From Bradyrhizobium canariense (GTDB lineage: Bacteria > Pseudomonadota > Alphaproteobacteria > Rhizobiales > Xanthobacteraceae): DNA of 64,000 nt. Of this stretch, positions 41,405-50,459 are shown one piece after another. Made by a program: the position numbers and the translations under genes. The DNA lies in NCBI RefSeq assembly GCF_900105125.1, contig NZ_LT629750.1:2046001-2110000 (forward strand), given 5' to 3'. The notes beneath the pieces are model-generated. The model did no database searches. It was not told the DNA's origin and saw nothing but the letters and a program-made list of their open reading frames with translations. How positions within the stretch are numbered: the first letter of the stretch is position 1; every line of letters begins with the position of its first letter.

Positions 41405-43884
41405 CTATGTGGGTTCGTTCGGCGTAACCGCCCGATCAGAAAACAGATCACGCGTACCCAACACCTTGTAACCTATCGTCTGATAGCCAACACGGCGTTT
41501 CGCAGCCATGCGGGCCAGGACCGGCACTCTCATGTCGGCATAATCATAAATGATCACCTCGCGCTTGACGTCGTTGAGACGATGCAACCGGCCGGCATAC
41601 TGAGCGAGGGTACCTTTCCACGCAATTGGCATGGTAAGAAAAAGGGTGTCGAGGCGGGAATCATCGAAACCTTCGCCGAGATAACGTCCGGTCGCGACAA
41701 TGACACGTTCCTCGGTTTGGGGAATTGCTGCGAGCCGCGTAGCGATGTCGCGGCGCTGCTTTTCGCTTTGCCCACCGCGCAATACGACGACATGTTTTGC
41801 GAAACGCTCAAGACGCTTTGCGATGATCTCCAAATGGGCGGTACGCTCGGTTATCACGACGGGTGAACGGCCCGCTTCCAGCGCAGTCAAGACGTCATCA
41901 AATATGAGATCATTGCGTGCTTCATCGGCAATCATTTCCTTGAAAACATCCTGGATAGAAGGGACAGAAGTGTCCAATGCCGTTTGAAGTTGGAAGCTGG
42001 TGTCCCTGATCCGCACCACGTGATCGAATGGGCGCTTGGCTGCCTCGGATCGCGCATCTACGCGATGGCGGACGGGACCACACATTGCATAACGATGATC
42101 GGGTGATGTCCGTCTTTTCGCGTAACCGTCGCTGACAGGCCGAGGACATAGCGGGCCTTGCTGCGGCGCGCGACCAGTTCGAAGCTTACAGCCGACAGAT
42201 GGTGGCATTCGTCGACGACGAGATGCCCATAATTGCCGACGATATCATCGACTTCGCCCTTGCGAACCAGGCTCTGGATCAAGGCTACGTCGACCTGACC
42301 TTTCGGTTTGCGGCGGCCGCCGCCGATTATGCCGATCGCGTCACGCGGCATATTTGAGAACGCGGTGAGCCTCTCGATCCATTGATCCATGAGCTGACGG
42401 CGATGAACAAGGACCAATGTATTCCGCCCGCTCTCGGCCATCATCCGGATGGCTAAGATCGTCTTTCCGAACGCCGTCGTTGCCGCGAGCACGCCGGTAT
42501 CATGCGGCAACAGGGCTGTGATCGCGGTTTCCTGATCGGAGCGCAATGCACCAGTGAAAGCAAATGGGACCGCCGCACCGGAAAAACGGCGATCTTCGAT
42601 TGTTACTGTGACTCCAAATGACGCAAGCAGATCTAGTACAGCGTCGAAGCACCCGCGAGGCAGCGCAACGTGATGGCTGGTCAACTCTGCGCAAGAGATG
42701 ATCCGGGGCTTGTCATGGGTCGATCGGCGCATTGCTTGTGCGGCATAAAATTCGGGATTCTGGAATGCCGCCAGGCGAATCAGGCGCGCGATCAGCGACG
42801 GTGGCAGCGCGTGACGCGGGAGGTAGATCTGGTCCGCCTGTACGACAGTGATCGCACCCGGCAATGGCTCGCGGATTGCTGGCGGCGCCTGTCGCCGCGA
42901 CGGCGGGGCTAGCCACGGTTCTTCGTCTTCGTCTGCGAGAGGAATACGCACACCCAGAATTTTTCCAGATGCACTTGCTTCCTCGACCAGATGTTCCACC
43001 TTTGCTCGCGGCATAGATGCAATCGCGGACAGGAAGGCCCACTGATCCGGATACGGCAAACAAGAATCGTCGATGAACTCGCTGTTGCCAGAACTTCGCG
43101 CGAGCCCCTGAAGAGGCAAGGCAATCAGGTTGCCGAAGCCACCAACTGGCATGAGATCCTGACTCGGAAAAAACCGATCGTAGGATCCGAATCCGATATC
43201 TGGAACTCGTTCCATCGTGTCGGTAATCAGGAAGGCCCCAAGACGGCGCGCCAATGCCGCTGAGATCGGCTCGTCGAAAAAGATCCAGGCGTGAGCACCG
43301 TTTCCGGATCGGGACCGCTCAATGGCAACAGGTATTCCATGACGCTCGCAGGCGTCCCTAAACGCAAAGGCATCCCTTCGCCAATCCCCTTCGTCGAAAT
43401 CCGCGGCCAGGAACGAACAGGCATTGTCCGCAAGCATCGGATAGACGCCCATCACAAACGGGGCGCCGTTCGGGTCGGTTCCGCGGAGATGGCGTTCGAT
43501 TGCCACGTCGTCTACGGGCAGGAATGCCTGATTTGGACATGCTGAACATTTGACTCTCGGTTTTTCGCAAATCCCACGGCGCCATTCATTCGCGCAGGCG
43601 GGTGCGTAGCCGCTCCGCCCCGTCGTACGGTTCTCCCAACGGATAGGGTAGACATCTGAGCGGCCGCGGAAGAGCCGGCGAAACAGGGCAAGCTTCTTCT
43701 CGATTGGCGAATTCCGGTCCGTGGGATCGCCAGCGTGTCCCGAAAGGACCACCTTGATAGGGTCGGTCTCCTCACTCCGCATCGATCGTAAAGTGTTGAT
43801 CTCAGCTACGACATCCGCACGCTCGCGCTCCAGCGCGGTAAGCCGGGCCATGAGTTCAGTAATTCTGGCGTCTGTTTGCTTCAT
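41405..43884 (-). pseudogene. Primase-helicase (TOTE-type AEP primase plus SF2 helicase), frameshifted
   Basis: Starts at ATG 43884 (MKQTDARITELM), coiled N-terminus. The primase part has a cysteine cluster (ACANEWRRGICEKPRVKCSAC), the catalytic SFLAADFDEGDW, SGNGAHAWIFF and PVGGFGNLIALPLQG. The helicase part has TTAFGKTILAIRM (Walker A), VDECHH (motif II) and, in the other frame, YAGRLHR (motif VI). At 42079-42084 a doubled CA (TGTG on the coding strand) shifts the frame by two. The first frame ends VVPSAIA, while the other continues MCGPVRHRVDARSEAAKRPFDH. Removing two bases restores one chain of about 825 residues. Such proteins belong to predicted conflict systems against foreign nucleic acid; it may also be a sequencing error. 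Confidence 0.8.
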
Positions 43885-44007
43885 CGCGAAGACTGTAGTG
43901 CGCCGATGTTTATTGTCCCGAATAATACCAATCCTGAAGCAGCAATTTAACTCAAAGATCGCTAATCGCCGGTCTCGGCACCAGCAGTCGAAAGGAGTTG
44001 CCGACTC

Positions 44008-44023
44008 ATACAAAATTTTGTAT
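44008..44023. promoter_or_regulatory. Perfect 16-bp palindrome, probable autoregulatory operator
   Basis: ATACAAAATTTTGTAT lies 11 bases before the start codon of the toxin gene, in the place where HigA-type antitoxins bind their own promoter. It would overlap the core promoter or ribosome site. Confidence 0.65.
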
Positions 44024-44034
44024 AGTCAGTTTTA

Positions 44035-44373
44035 ATGATTGATCTCAAGCCGGTCGAATTCCGAGGCAGCGCACTCGACGATTTGCGTGCGTTTCCACAA
44101 GCGGCTCGGCGTGAGGCGGGGCATCAACTCGACCAAGTCCAGCATGGGCGCGAGCCCGACGACTGGAAGCCCATGAATACGGTTGGCCGAGGGGTGCGGG
44201 AAATTCGGGTTCGCGATGCCGCGGGAGCATTCAGAGTGCTGTATGTAGCGAAGTTTGATGATGCCGTTTACGTGCTGCACTGCTTCCAGAAAAAGACGCA
44301 GAAAACGAGCAAAGCGGATCTGAACTTGGCTGCGCAGCGTTACCGCGATTTATTGAAGGAGTTAGGTCAATGA
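44035..44373 (+). CDS. higB: RelE/HigB-like toxin of a type II toxin-antitoxin system
   Basis: 112 residues. FRGSALDDLRAFPQAARREAGHQLDQVQHG and EIRVRDAAGAFRVLYVAKFDDAVYVLHCFQKKTQKTSKADLNLAAQRYRDLL are the phage Gp49-like/HigB family pattern, an mRNA interferase acting at the ribosome. The toxin gene comes first and the antitoxin second, the HigBA order. The stop overlaps the antitoxin start (ATGA). It appears intact. Confidence 0.85.
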   Translation: MIDLKPVEFRGSALDDLRAFPQAARREAGHQLDQVQHGREPDDWKPMNTVGRGVREIRVRDAAGAFRVLYVAKFDDAVYVLHCFQKKTQKTSKADLNLAAQRYRDLLKELGQ

Positions 44374-44651
44374 GCAAGAAACGCTTCGACAATGTGTGGG
44401 ATGCAATTGAGGATACACCTGCGCAGGCTGAGAACATGAAGCTCCGTTCGACGTTGATCATGGCATTGAAGGATCATATCGCCCGAACAGGGCTAAGCCA
44501 GTCGGAGGCGGCTAAGCTGCTTGGTGTTACCCAGCCGCGTATCTCTGATCTCATGCGAGGCAAGATCGAACTGTTTGGTCTCGATACCTTGGTCAATATG
44601 ATCGGGGCTGCCGGCTTGCATGTTGAAATGCGCATCTCGGATGCAGCCTGA
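44370..44651 (+). CDS. higA: XRE-family antitoxin (HigA-like)
   Basis: 93 residues. The helix-turn-helix LSQSEAAKLLGVTQPRISDLMRGKI lies at about 47-72 and is followed by FGLDTLVNMIGAAGLHVEMRI, the usual HigA tail. It neutralises the upstream toxin and probably represses the pair through the palindrome at 44008-44023. Confidence 0.87.
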   Translation: MSKKRFDNVWDAIEDTPAQAENMKLRSTLIMALKDHIARTGLSQSEAAKLLGVTQPRISDLMRGKIELFGLDTLVNMIGAAGLHVEMRISDAA

Positions 44652-44893
44652 TCAACGACCAGCCTCTTGTTCTGTTTTCTGATCCCGTCTGCGCCCAGAG
44701 AGGCCATTTCGAAATGATGCTCGCAAGCAACGACAAAAATATTCAGGATGCTTGCCTGGCGCTGGCGCTACCTGCGGCTGGATCGAAAATTTGAAGCACG
44801 CCTGCACGTCAGCCCGCGCTTGCAGCTTCGATTGGCTATCGTCCTATTTGTACGCCACGGCTACCTAGCAGCCATAATTGCGCTCTAGATTTC

Positions 44894-44938
44894 TTCACAC
44901 GGGAGAGGTCTAAGGTTCGATCCCTTGTGCGCCCACCA
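44894..44938 (+). pseudogene. tRNA-Val(CAC) 3' fragment
   Basis: The anticodon loop TTCACAC (anticodon CAC), 3' stem strand GGGAG, variable AGGTC, T arm TAAGG-TTCGATC-CCTTG, acceptor strand TGCGCCC, discriminator A and CCA are present. The 5' strand of the anticodon stem (expected CTCCC) and everything before it are missing. Truncation inside the anticodon arm is the usual footprint of tRNA-specific tyrosine recombinases, so this marks the end of an old integrated element. Confidence 0.75.
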
Positions 44939-44985
44939 TAAAAGCCTTCATGGTCAATAGCTTAACGAATTGATTCCCTAAGGCG

Positions 44986-45008
44986 GTGCCCCAGAAAAGT
45001 TGGGGCAC
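44986..45008. repeat. Hairpin GTGCCCCA / TGGGGCAC
   Basis: A perfect 8-bp stem with a 7-base loop (GAAAAGT). There is no T-run on the plus side. It lies between the tRNA-Val fragment and the dhaK fragment and could be an end of a lost insertion sequence or an extragenic palindrome. Confidence 0.5.
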
Positions 45009-45065
45009 AATAGGAGCATCTCGATTCGGGATGGTTGACGAAAATCGTTCCGCAATAGCCTACCC

Positions 45066-45257
45066 TCACCCCACCGCCGCGATCCCGACCTCACTCAAGA
45101 GGCTTAGCTGATCCATTACGACCTTGCCCGGCTTCAGGGTGCGGCGGCGCATGAATTTGCGCTCGACGCCAAGAAGCAAGATATCCGCATGCGCTACGGC
45201 CAGGCCGTCAAGGCTCTCTTCGAGCACCGTATCGACCCTGTTGATCAGCTTTTTCAT
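45066..45257 (-). pseudogene. dhaK: Dihydroxyacetone kinase DhaK, N-terminal fragment
   Basis: 63 codons from ATG 45257 with the ribosome site GGGAGGACGATC intact. MKKLINRVDTVLEESLDGLA, HADILLLGVERKF and LKPGKV match the N-terminus of DhaK; the next expected block (SGGGSGHEP) is missing and replaced by an unrelated tail MDQLSLLSEVGIAAVG. The remaining 270 residues, including the substrate-binding histidine, are absent. A deletion or insertion cut the gene near 45117. Confidence 0.75.
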
Positions 45258-45986
45258 GATCGTCCTCCCGATTGTTAATCTTGTGGTCCGGATCAACCTT
45301 TCAGCCGACGCTCTCGGCATAGCGCGCGAGCCGCGCGGCAAAATCAACAACGAGCTGTTCAAGCGCACGGTTTTTCTTGTCGTCGCCGAGATCGGGCACC
45401 GTCACCGTGACGGTGCGTGTGCGCGCTTCGCGGTGGGGTGCGCGCAGTCGTCCGGGGTGTGCGCGTCCGTAGGCTTCGACCGCGCGCCGGCACGGAAATG
45501 GTTTTCCCTTTGAGGCTGGTACATCCAGTTCCAGACCGCATACTCCGGCTATGCGAACGTTTACGCCGCCCCACTTCGGTTGTTCCTGTGCCCAAGAAAA
45601 GGCCGGGCGACCGCCAGAGCGACTGCCTCCACGTCTGTTCTGTCTCAAATCAATTTTGACCGACCTACCATTATGCGCAGTTACCCATATCGACGCTCCG
45701 AACGTCAAGGCGCGAAATTTTCTACATACTTTTGGCGGTTTCGCGCCAGGACGCTCACAGACTTGATTGCCGTCTCCGCAGATTCATAGGCGACACTGTC
45801 GACGAAACCGGTGCCGCGGGCTCTTTCCTCGCTGTCAGCACGACCTCAATTCGAGGCCGTCGCACAATTCGGCAGGGATCAATTCCGAAGGCCCTTGGTA
45901 TGAGATTGGAAAAAAGGTGTAAGCTCGATCGGTGTCTCGAGGGACCGGGTGCAGGGCGCCTACCCTGAATCGCTAGGAGGGATCTG
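45258..45986. other. Remnant-rich intergenic stretch, no gene supported
   Basis: About 730 bases upstream of the histidine kinase. A minus-strand frame at 45301-45708 has a plausible C-terminal part (VTVPDLGDDKKNRALEQLVVDF) but no recognisable family and a disordered N-terminal part. I read it as further debris around dhaK. Confidence 0.35.
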
Positions 45987-47384
45987 TTGGCGGACGAGGC
46001 AGACCGTAACGCGAAGGCAGATCAGCCAACATCCCTGACCGGCCTGCCGTTCGCCCAGCAGCCCGCGTTGCAGCTGATTTACGATACTGCGCCAATCGGG
46101 CTGGCGTTCTTGTCTCCTGACTGCCGCTATCTGCAGATAAACCAGCGCCTCACCGAAATATGCGGCATTTCTGTCGAAGGGCATCTGGGACGAACGGTAC
46201 GAGAATGCGTACCGGCGTTGGCCGAAACCGTGGAAGCGATCATGGCCTCCATCATGGCAACCGGCGAGCCGGTGGCCGGAATCGAGGTTGCCGGGCAACG
46301 CCCCGATCAGATCGAAGACCGCGCATGGATCACCTATTGGCATCCGGTCCGGGGGCCGGATCGCGAGATCGTGGGTATCAACGTCGCAGCTGAGGAGATC
46401 ACCGAACGCAAACGCGTCGAAGCAGCACTGCTCGCAAGTGAGCGGCAATTTCATACATTGGCCGATTCCATCCCGCAACTGGTTTGGATGGCTGAGGCCG
46501 ACGGCGCGATCTTCTGGTTCAACGGCCATTGGTACGACTACACAGGCGTGCCCGCCGGAGATACCCGCGCGCATGACTGGCAGACTCTTCTCGACCCAGC
46601 TTTGCTGTTGGACGCTCGCCGCTGCTGGACGCAATCCCTTCAGGACGGAACAGCGTTTGAGATGGAGCTATCATTGCTCGGAAAGGACGGAAAGTACCGC
46701 CCATTTCTGACCCGGGCGATTCCATTGCGCGACACGACGTCGACCGTCTATCGATGGATTGGAACTCACATCGACATCAGCGAACAGAGGCGCCGTGAAG
46801 AACACATCCGGTTTATCATCGACGAGCTTTCACATCGCACCAAAAATCTCCTTGCCGTCGTGATGGCGGTCGCCAACCAGACTGCGCAACACGCGGGCGA
46901 TGTCGGGCAGTATCAAATGCGCTTTTCGGAGCGACTGCAGGCGCTTGCGCATTGTCATGATCTGCTGGTTAAGGACAACTGGCACGGCGCTTCGCTCCGC
47001 GATCTCGTATCAGCGCAGATGCGGCCCTTCGGCGAAACCAACGCAGGCAGGATCGACGCCGCCGGCCCTCCAGTGATCCTGAAACCCGACGCCGTGCAAC
47101 ATTTGGGCCTGGCTTTGCACGAACTGGCGACCAATGCTTCGAAGCATGGGGCGTTATCGGGGCCGCAGGGCGAGGTGTTGATCCGCTGGCAGGTCGGCGA
47201 GACGGACAACAGGGTTAGAATCCATTGGCGTGAACAGGGTGGTCCCCCCGTTGCGCCGCCGCAACGGCGAGGCTTCGGCCACGTTGTGATTGAGCAAATC
47301 GTGCCTCGGGCCCTAAACGGAAGCGGTAAACTGGATTTTTCTCCCGCGGGCGTAAACTGGACGTTTAAATTTCTTCATCACTAA
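45987..47384 (+). CDS. PAS-containing HWE-family sensor histidine kinase
   Basis: 465 residues from TTG 45987, chosen because AGGAGGGATCTG precedes it. Two PAS domains: about 25-145 (IYDTAPIGLAFLSPDCRYLQIN ... VAAEEITERKR) and 155-275 (LADSIPQLVWMAEADGAIFWFN ... HIDISEQRR). The HWE kinase core has the phospho-acceptor block IDELSHRTKNLLAVV, LALHELATNASKHGALS (N box) and IHWREQGGPPV, the WxE motif that names the family. There are no membrane helices, so it is cytoplasmic. No response regulator is adjacent. HWE kinases often act in light, redox or general stress signalling. Confidence 0.88.
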   Translation: MADEADRNAKADQPTSLTGLPFAQQPALQLIYDTAPIGLAFLSPDCRYLQINQRLTEICGISVEGHLGRTVRECVPALAETVEAIMASIMATGEPVAGIEVAGQRPDQIEDRAWITYWHPVRGPDREIVGINVAAEEITERKRVEAALLASERQFHTLADSIPQLVWMAEADGAIFWFNGHWYDYTGVPAGDTRAHDWQTLLDPALLLDARRCWTQSLQDGTAFEMELSLLGKDGKYRPFLTRAIPLRDTTSTVYRWIGTHIDISEQRRREEHIRFIIDELSHRTKNLLAVVMAVANQTAQHAGDVGQYQMRFSERLQALAHCHDLLVKDNWHGASLRDLVSAQMRPFGETNAGRIDAAGPPVILKPDAVQHLGLALHELATNASKHGALSGPQGEVLIRWQVGETDNRVRIHWREQGGPPVAPPQRRGFGHVVIEQIVPRALNGSGKLDFSPAGVNWTFKFLHH

Positions 47385-47727
47385 ATGACCTGGTGCGCTG
47401 GCATCGTAACAATTGTGCCATCGAGTTTCGTCTTACCAAAAAGGCGACGGTCTCTGGCGTGCGGCTCGACAAAGCTCGATACATTATGCTGGGCAGCGAC
47501 GGGCCGGGGCCCTGAAGCCAGCGCGCAGTATTATCGAAGTCGCCAACTGCAACTCCTTGGATGTATTGATGACCCCCACGGGAAATCGCGGCGTTCCACC
47601 TCTGGCCGAAAGTGATCTGACAAAAAGGGCGAGCAAACCTCATCAAGAGTGAACATGATCATTTCCTGCCGAACGAACTCATGAAGTGCGCACTAGTGGA
47701 GCGGTTAGATCCCGCCTCTGCTCCTTG
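47385..47727. other. Intergenic stretch, no gene supported
   Basis: About 340 bases between the converging ends of the histidine kinase and the cysteine-rich gene. No recognisable frame or hairpin of note. Confidence 0.35.
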
Positions 47728-48006
47728 TCAGGTCGGATCCTCAATCTCGCTGGTGAACCAAAACATCGCCCCTGACGCCGCCCTCGTATCGGCGGCGGCG
47801 CCCGGCACGCGCATATCCTTAGCCAGCCAATAGCTGCTGGCTGGATTGTCTCCGCAGATCGAACAGACCGCACTACTCCGCGCAATGACGATCGTCCTTG
47901 TCATGTTCGCCCGTGGCCGATCTTTCACTCGGCCTGCAACACAGCATGAGAAACGGCAGCGCCCGTTGTTTCTTGCGAGAGCTTCGGAGCATGTAGGACG
48001 ACGCAT
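47728..48006 (-). CDS. Small cysteine-rich hypothetical protein
   Basis: 92 residues from ATG 48006, with AAAGGATGTCACC upstream. Seven or so cysteines in pairs (CRFSCC, CSICG) suggest a zinc-ribbon-like fold, but no named family is recognised. It is divergent from the HTH gene that leads the Ehr operon, with about 117 AT-richer bases between them, so the two may share a regulatory region. Confidence 0.5.
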   Translation of the reverse strand: MRRPTCSEALARNNGRCRFSCCVAGRVKDRPRANMTRTIVIARSSAVCSICGDNPASSYWLAKDMRVPGAAADTRAASGAMFWFTSEIEDPT

Positions 48007-48102
48007 GGTGACATCCTTTAGAATAGATATATGAAATATCACTTATTGACATTTCAACATCGTAAGTTAGTAGTTACGAATGATGTTTGCTATTGGCTTG
48101 GG

Positions 48103-48117
48103 GCCCCATAGTGGGGC
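48103..48117. promoter_or_regulatory. Short hairpin before the HTH start
   Basis: GCCCCA-TAG-TGGGGC immediately precedes the ATG at 48124 and may act as an operator or as an mRNA leader hairpin. TTGACA at 48046-48051 is a possible -35 box on the plus strand; no convincing -10 was found. Confidence 0.35.
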
Positions 48118-48123
48118 AGACCG

Positions 48124-48444
48124 ATGATCACGGCAGCTCAATTGCGGGCGGCCAGGGTGCTTCTCGGTATCGATCAGCGCCGGCTCGCAGAACTGTCCGG
48201 CCTTTCGGTGCCAACCATCCAGCGCATGGAAGCAAGTGAGACAATGGTTCGAGGCAACGTCGATTCGCTTGTGAAGTTGATCGCAGCTCTTGACGCCGCC
48301 GGCATTGAATTGATCGACGAAGGGGCGGTCAGCAGCGCCGCGGGACGCGGGGTTCGGCTGAAAATCAATTCCGGATCAGCAAAGACCTATCTCGATGGTC
48401 AGATAGAGATCAAGGCATCAAGCAGAACGAGGGCACGCACCTGA
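48124..48444 (+). CDS. Small HTH (XRE-type) regulator leading the Ehr operon
   Basis: 106 residues. MITAAQLRAARVLLGIDQRRLAELSGLSVPTIQRMEASE is an XRE helix-turn-helix, followed by NVDSLVKLIAALDAAGIELIDEG. Its stop overlaps the hyfB start by one base (TGATG), so it is the first gene of the operon and is probably autoregulatory. A clear paralogue lies in opposite orientation at 59956-60282. Confidence 0.85.
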   Translation: MITAAQLRAARVLLGIDQRRLAELSGLSVPTIQRMEASETMVRGNVDSLVKLIAALDAAGIELIDEGAVSSAAGRGVRLKINSGSAKTYLDGQIEIKASSRTRART

Positions 48445-50459
48445 TGTCGGCCGTCGTTTTGCAAATGGTTTGTGTTGCTGGACTGCTGGGACTGGCAGTT
48501 CTGGCGATAGTTCTGAGCCGCTTAAAGATTTCCACGGCCGTCATCTATAGCGCGACGTTGGCGGTCTCGGCGATCGGGTTGATCGGGGCCATCCGTTCAC
48601 TGGTTGGCGACACGGCAAATGCGACGGATCTGATCCTGCCGATTGGACTGCCGTGGCTCGGAGCCCATTTTCGCATCGATGCACTGGCCTCATTTTTCCT
48701 TGTTGTGGTCAATCTGGGAGGCGCAGCAGCAAGTCTTTATGGGTTTGGCTACGGCCGCCACGAGCCAGCGCCGCATCGCGTCTTGCCCTTCTTCCCGGCG
48801 TTTCTGGCCGGCATGAATCTGGTGGTGCTGGCGGACGATGCGTTTTCCTATCTGCTCTGCTGGGAATTCATGTCGCTTGCTTCCTGGGCGCTCGTCATGG
48901 CGCACCACCGCGAACCCGGTAACGCCAAGGCCGGTTACATCTATCTCGTCATGGCGAGCTTCGGCACCCTTGCTTTGCTGCTGGCCTTCGGTCTGCTGGC
49001 GGGACCGGCGGGAGACTACGGATTTGCGGCCATTCGCGCCGCTCAACATACGCCATATGTGGCCGCCCTGGTATTGATCCTGATGTTGCTCGGAGCCGGT
49101 TCAAAGGCCGGCCTTGTGCCGTTGCACGTCTGGCTACCGCTCGCGCATCCAGCGGCTCCCAGCCATGTCTCAGCGCTGATGAGTGGCGTCATGACCAAGG
49201 TCGCGATCTACGGTTTCATTCGCGTCGTGTTCGATCTACTGGGGCAACCGACCTGGTCGGCAAGTGCGGTCGTGCTTTTCTTTGGCGGCGTTACCGCTGT
49301 CATGGGGATTCTGTACGCCATGATGGAAAAGGACCTTAAGCGTCTCCTTGCCTACAGCACGATAGAAAATGTCGGCATCATCTTCGTTAGCCTCGGCCTT
49401 GCATTGGCTTTTCAGGCCAACGGGCTGAAGCTGGCGGCGGCGCTCGCTTTTACGGCAGCTCTGTTTCACGTGCTCAATCACTCCTTCTTCAAGAGCTTGC
49501 TGTTTTTCGGGGCGGGTGCCGTTCTGACGTCGACAGGCGAGCGGGACATGGACAGATTGGGCGGCCTCATCCATCGGATGCCATTCACCAGCTTCGTCTT
49601 TCTCGTCGGCTGCGTCGCGATATCGGCGCTCCCGCCATTCAACGGCTTTGTCTCAGAATGGCTCATCTTCCAGGCCGTGCTACAGAGTCCGGAATTACCG
49701 CAGTGGGCCCTGAAGATCATGGTGCCCGCGGTCGGGGCGCTATTGGCGCTGGCTGCCGCGTTGGCCGCAGCATGTTTCGTCAAGGCATTTGGCGTGACTT
49801 TTCTTGGGCGACCGCGGAGCATCGCGGCCGAAACCGCAACAGAAGTCGACCGATACTCACTCTCGGCAATGTTCATCCTCGCCGCCCTTTGCCTGCTCGC
49901 CGGAATCCTGCCGGGACCGGTGATCGATACGCTGTCGCCGATCACGGCTGAGATCCTGGGTGGCCGCATGCCGATCCAGGCCAATGAACCCTGGCTTTCG
50001 ATCGTGCCAATTGCGGAGAGCCGTAGCTCATACAACGGGTTGCTTGTGATGGTATTCATCACGATATCCGCATCGCTCGCCGTCTATTTCATTCATCGCT
50101 TCGCGTCTCATGCGCTACGACGGGCGCCCGCCTGGGGCTGTGGTTTTTCCGATCCGACGCCTGCGGCTCAGTATTCGGGCGTAAGCTTTGCTCAACCTAT
50201 CCGTCGCGTTTTCGGCACGCTCGTATTCCACGCCCGCGATCACGTCGAGATGCCGCCTCCCGGGGATATCCGGCCGGCGCGGCTCAGGATCGAGCTGCAC
50301 GATCTGGTCTGGGAGGGGTTGTATGAGCCGCTTGCAGGAGCAGTTGGCTTCTCTGCCGATCGACTCAATCGTCTGCAGTTTCTGACCATCCGGCGCTATC
50401 TCAGTCTGGTCTTTGCCACCCTTGTCACACTGCTCCTGGTACTCGCGATATGGTCGTGA
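48444..50459 (+). CDS. hyfB: Ehr/hydrogenase-4-type membrane subunit HyfB (antiporter-like)
   Basis: 671 residues with about 15 hydrophobic segments. DAFSYLLCWEFMSLASWALVM contains the conserved TM5 glutamate. GSKAGLVPLHVWLPLAHPAAPSHVSALMSGVMTKVAIYGFIR is the Mrp/NuoL-type proton channel core with its lysines, and KDLKRLLAYSTIENVGIIF follows. The C-terminus extends past the core as in HyfB. It would translocate ions driven by electron transfer in the peripheral arm. First structural gene, overlapping the HTH gene by one base and hyfC by ten. Confidence 0.9.
   Translation: MSAVVLQMVCVAGLLGLAVLAIVLSRLKISTAVIYSATLAVSAIGLIGAIRSLVGDTANATDLILPIGLPWLGAHFRIDALASFFLVVVNLGGAAASLYGFGYGRHEPAPHRVLPFFPAFLAGMNLVVLADDAFSYLLCWEFMSLASWALVMAHHREPGNAKAGYIYLVMASFGTLALLLAFGLLAGPAGDYGFAAIRAAQHTPYVAALVLILMLLGAGSKAGLVPLHVWLPLAHPAAPSHVSALMSGVMTKVAIYGFIRVVFDLLGQPTWSASAVVLFFGGVTAVMGILYAMMEKDLKRLLAYSTIENVGIIFVSLGLALAFQANGLKLAAALAFTAALFHVLNHSFFKSLLFFGAGAVLTSTGERDMDRLGGLIHRMPFTSFVFLVGCVAISALPPFNGFVSEWLIFQAVLQSPELPQWALKIMVPAVGALLALAAALAAACFVKAFGVTFLGRPRSIAAETATEVDRYSLSAMFILAALCLLAGILPGPVIDTLSPITAEILGGRMPIQANEPWLSIVPIAESRSSYNGLLVMVFITISASLAVYFIHRFASHALRRAPAWGCGFSDPTPAAQYSGVSFAQPIRRVFGTLVFHARDHVEMPPPGDIRPARLRIELHDLVWEGLYEPLAGAVGFSADRLNRLQFLTIRRYLSLVFATLVTLLLVLAIWS

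Noticed and set aside
45301..45708. 135-codon minus-strand frame near dhaK
   Set aside because: Only the C-terminal part looks protein-like; no family and no convincing start, so treated as debris.
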